A stretch of DNA of 64,000 nucleotides from the NCBI RefSeq assembly GCF_000378385.1, contig NZ_KB899659.1, positions 523,418 through 587,417 of the forward strand, in the 5' to 3' direction. The translations under genes were made by a program, and so were the position numbers. Position 1 is the first letter of the stretch, and every line of letters starts with the position of its first letter. Positions 61,487-64,000 of the stretch are shown here, piece after piece. Source of the DNA: Paenibacillus daejeonensis DSM 15491. GTDB lineage: Bacteria; Bacillota; Bacilli; Paenibacillales; Paenibacillaceae. Below the pieces are notes generated by a model. The model was not told the origin of the DNA, ran no database searches, and saw nothing but the letters and a program-made list of their open reading frames with translations.

Positions 61487-63994
61487 TTACATGATAACTT
61501 GTGGATCTACATCAATGCTGAACAAAACCTTGTCTTTGGTGCCTTCCTGAAAAGGCGCCAATGCGGCTTGCAGCAGAGCGGCGGCGTCAACGCCCCCACG
61601 ATATTTTATCATACATTGGAAACGGTAGCGATCCTTGAGCCTTGGAATTGGTGAAGCGACCGGGCCAAGAATTTCCACTGCCTGCTCCTTGCTGCTGTCC
61701 AGCGACGCCAGCACGCCCGCTTGTTCCGCTTGGGCGCGTAACGCTTCGGCCAGCTGCTCTCCGGTAGCTGCCAAGAGCGGCAGCTGCTCATGGGAGAGTG
61801 TCACCAGAATCAGCCGGCAGAATGGCGGATACCCCATGAAGCGCCGGTGGCGCAGCTCCTCCACCGCGAAGGAATCATAGTCATGCTGCTGGGCCATGCG
61901 AACTGAATAGTGATCCGGCGTATAGCTCTGCACCACAACTTCGCCTGGCAGATGATGCCTACCCGCCCGCCCTGCAACTTGGGTCAATAGCTGGAACGTC
62001 TTCTCGGCTGCCCGAAAATCCGGCAGGTGCAGCGATGAATCAGCTGCAATGACCCCAACTAGCGTCACGAATGGGAAGTCCAGGCCTTTGGCAACCATCT
62101 GTGTACCAAGCAGCACATCAGCCTGTCGGTCGCCAAACAGCTTCAGCCATTTCTCATGCGAGCCCTTCTCTGTCGTCGTATCTACATCCATCCGAATAAC
62201 CCGGATGCCAGGGAACAGCTTGGCCAGCTCCTCCTCTACCCGCTGCGTGCCGGTGCCGAAGAAACGAATATGCTCACTCTCGCAAGAAGGACAGGCCGTC
62301 GGCGAGGGTTCAGCATGACCGCAATAATGACAGCGGAGCATCCTTGTCTTCTGGTGATAGGTCAACGAAATGTCGCAATGCGGACATCCCGCCGTATAGC
62401 CGCAGGAGCGGCACATGACAAACGTCGAATAGCCGCGCCGGTTCAGCAGCAGTACGGACTGCTCCCCCCGCTCCAAACGCTCGGCAAGCGCCGCGTGCAG
62501 GCGCCGGCTGAACATGGAGCGGTTCCCTTCCTGCAGCTCCTCCCGCATATCCACGACCTCTACCGGGGGGAGTGGCCGGCCGCCAACGCGTTCAGGCAGC
62601 GGCAAGTGAGCTGCTGACTGGACTGCGCTGTCCGCCGCGCCTTCCTGGGAGCGACGGGCCGCCATGTAGCTCTCCAGTGAAGGCGTTGCCGAGCCCAGTA
62701 CGACAGCCGCCCCATGTTGGCGAGCCCGTCGCACCGCGACATCACGAGCGTGGTATTTGGGACTCTCCTCCTGCTTGTAGGAGGACTCATGCTCCTCATC
62801 GATAATAATCAGGCCAATCGATTCAAAAGGGGCAAAAATCGCTGATCGGGCGCCAATCGCCACCTTCACCTGGCGATGCCGGATCTTGCGCCATTCATCA
62901 TATCGTTCGCCTTGCGACAACCGGCTATGAAGAACAGCCACCTCATCACCGAACCTCCCCTTGAACCGTTCCACCATCTGAGGAGTCAGCGAGATTTCAG
63001 GCACCAGGACAATCGCCTGCCGCCCGCCAGCAATACAGCCGGCGATGGCCTGCATGTAGACTTCTGTCTTGCCGCTTCCCGTCACCCCCTGCAGCAGGAA
63101 GACGCGGGAGGCGCGTTCACTGACCGCTGCCGCAATCGGTGCCAGAACGCCCTGTTGCCCCTCAGTCAACGGCAGCGGCTGGGATCTTACGAAGTCCCGG
63201 CCAGCATAGGGATCACGCTGCTGTTCAACCTCTCGCAGCTCGATCAGCCCTTTGTCTGCAAGCGCCTTGACACTGCTCGCCGAACCGCCTGCACCCGCCA
63301 GCAGTGCCTGCATAGGCATCGGTCCCGTCTGCTCCATGATCCGCTGAAGCAGCTCCCGCTGCTTGGCCGCTCGTGCCGGCAGCTCCGCCAGCGCCTGTTC
63401 GGCCGCCTCACGATCCGCTGGAGGGAAAACCGTCAGCACGGTGCGTACGGACAGTCTGTCTTTCACTTTTACATCTTCAATAAGCGCCCCGCTTTGCAGC
63501 GCCATCCGAATTTCATGGCTGTGGGCCGGGAACCTCTGTTGCAGAGCCGTTAGCTTGATATTGCCCTGTTTGCGTACTGTCTCCAACAGTTCTTCCGGCA
63601 GTTCAGCCGACCACAGTCCTTCTGACATATTCCGCTGTTCGCCTAGCCGGACATAACGTTCGGCCTTGCCCTTCAAGGCAGACGGAATCATCGCTTGGAG
63701 CGCCACAGTCCACGTACAGCAATACTTGATGCTGATCCAGCGGGCCAATTCGATAAGATCCGGCGATAGCGGCGGAATCGGGTCCAGCAGCTCGGCGATA
63801 TCCTTCAGCCGGTTGCCGGATACCTCCGCATCCTCAGTCAACTCCACAACGAAGCCTTGCAGGGTCCGGCCCCCAAATGGGACCCCCACCCGGCTGCCAA
63901 CTCCGATCCAGCCGCTGATCTCCCCGGGCACACGATAGTCAAATGGACGGTCCGTCTGACGGCTTGGCACGTCGACGATGACGCGTGCGATCAA
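61487..63994 (-). CDS. priA: Primosomal helicase PriA
   Basis: Restarts stalled replication forks. The 835 residues have the 3'-end DNA-binding domain (IVDVPSRQTDRPFDYRVP), Walker A GVTGSGKTEVYMQAI, DEEHESSYKQEESPKYHARD, two zinc-binding clusters (CRSCGYTAGCPHC, CHYCGHAEPSPTACPSC) and helicase motif LGTQMVAKGLDFPFVTLVG with QVAGRAGR. The TTG at 63994 is the first possible start in the window; the true start may lie a few codons further right, outside it. Confidence 0.95.
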   Translation of the reverse strand: MIARVIVDVPSRQTDRPFDYRVPGEISGWIGVGSRVGVPFGGRTLQGFVVELTEDAEVSGNRLKDIAELLDPIPPLSPDLIELARWISIKYCCTWTVALQAMIPSALKGKAERYVRLGEQRNMSEGLWSAELPEELLETVRKQGNIKLTALQQRFPAHSHEIRMALQSGALIEDVKVKDRLSVRTVLTVFPPADREAAEQALAELPARAAKQRELLQRIMEQTGPMPMQALLAGAGGSASSVKALADKGLIELREVEQQRDPYAGRDFVRSQPLPLTEGQQGVLAPIAAAVSERASRVFLLQGVTGSGKTEVYMQAIAGCIAGGRQAIVLVPEISLTPQMVERFKGRFGDEVAVLHSRLSQGERYDEWRKIRHRQVKVAIGARSAIFAPFESIGLIIIDEEHESSYKQEESPKYHARDVAVRRARQHGAAVVLGSATPSLESYMAARRSQEGAADSAVQSAAHLPLPERVGGRPLPPVEVVDMREELQEGNRSMFSRRLHAALAERLERGEQSVLLLNRRGYSTFVMCRSCGYTAGCPHCDISLTYHQKTRMLRCHYCGHAEPSPTACPSCESEHIRFFGTGTQRVEEELAKLFPGIRVIRMDVDTTTEKGSHEKWLKLFGDRQADVLLGTQMVAKGLDFPFVTLVGVIAADSSLHLPDFRAAEKTFQLLTQVAGRAGRHHLPGEVVVQSYTPDHYSVRMAQQHDYDSFAVEELRHRRFMGYPPFCRLILVTLSHEQLPLLAATGEQLAEALRAQAEQAGVLASLDSSKEQAVEILGPVASPIPRLKDRYRFQCMIKYRGGVDAAALLQAALAPFQEGTKDKVLFSIDVDPQVIM

Positions 63995-64000
63995 GAGGCA

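Overview
The window is a chromosomal core region from a spore-forming Firmicute, most likely Paenibacillus or a close relative. The evidence is the gene order (topA-dprA-sucDC, rnhB-rbgA-rplS-trmD-rimM-rpsP-ffh-ylxM-ftsY-smc-rnc, the fab cluster, and spoVM-rpe-rsgA-prkC-prpC-rlmN-rsmB-fmt-def-priA), the sporulation genes (spoVM, ylbJ, a spoVIF-like gene, a YjcZ-type gene), strong AGGAGG-type ribosome binding sites with frequent GTG and TTG starts, and fairly GC-rich coding DNA. Almost every gene lies on the minus strand, so the operons read from right to left. No rRNA, tRNA, CRISPR array, prophage or intact insertion sequence was seen.

Layout from left to right. (1) 1-5.8 kb: trmFO (partial), topA, dprA, sucD and sucC. 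(2) 5.8-10.6 kb is an accessory insert: a secreted anthrax-lethal-factor-like zinc peptidase, a YifB/ComM AAA+ protein, and a coupled PadR regulator plus divergent SEDS membrane protein. It ends in a gene-free stretch with dispersed repeats. (3) 10.6-21.3 kb: yraN, ylqH, ylqG, rnhB, rbgA, lepB, rplS, trmD, rimM, khpA, rpsP, ffh, ylxM and ftsY, serving ribosome assembly, protein export and genome maintenance. A nested-hairpin intergenic element sits between ffh and rpsP. (4) 21.4-32.8 kb: smc, rnc and a FapR-controlled type II fatty-acid cluster (fabF, acpP, fabG, fabD, fabH, plsX, fapR), then rpmF and yceD. (5) 32.9-37.6 kb: the ylb block (tmcAL, ylbL, ylbJ, coaD, rsmD). (6) 37.9-46.6 kb is a second accessory stretch: a YitT protein, small unknown proteins, a YjcZ-type gene, a TPP-riboswitch operon for thiamine-precursor uptake ending in a TatD hydrolase, an unknown gene whose promoter carries two LexA-like boxes, a DUF2515 gene, an SRAP DNA-repair gene and a spoVIF-like gene. 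(7) 46.7-64 kb: recG, degV, fakA, yloU, rpmB, spoVM, an unknown membrane protein, rpe, rsgA, prkC, prpC, rlmN, rsmB, fmt, def and priA.

Functionally the window combines translation, protein targeting, lipid synthesis, DNA topology and repair, and serine/threonine signalling. Three genes shorter than 60 codons were found by reading the sequence directly: rpmF, a YjcZ-type gene and spoVM. The least understood parts are the PadR-SEDS pair with its three-repeat upstream region, the candidate SOS-controlled small gene, the secreted lethal-factor-like peptidase, the TatD enzyme in the thiamine operon, and the repeats near 10.3 kb and 18.3 kb.
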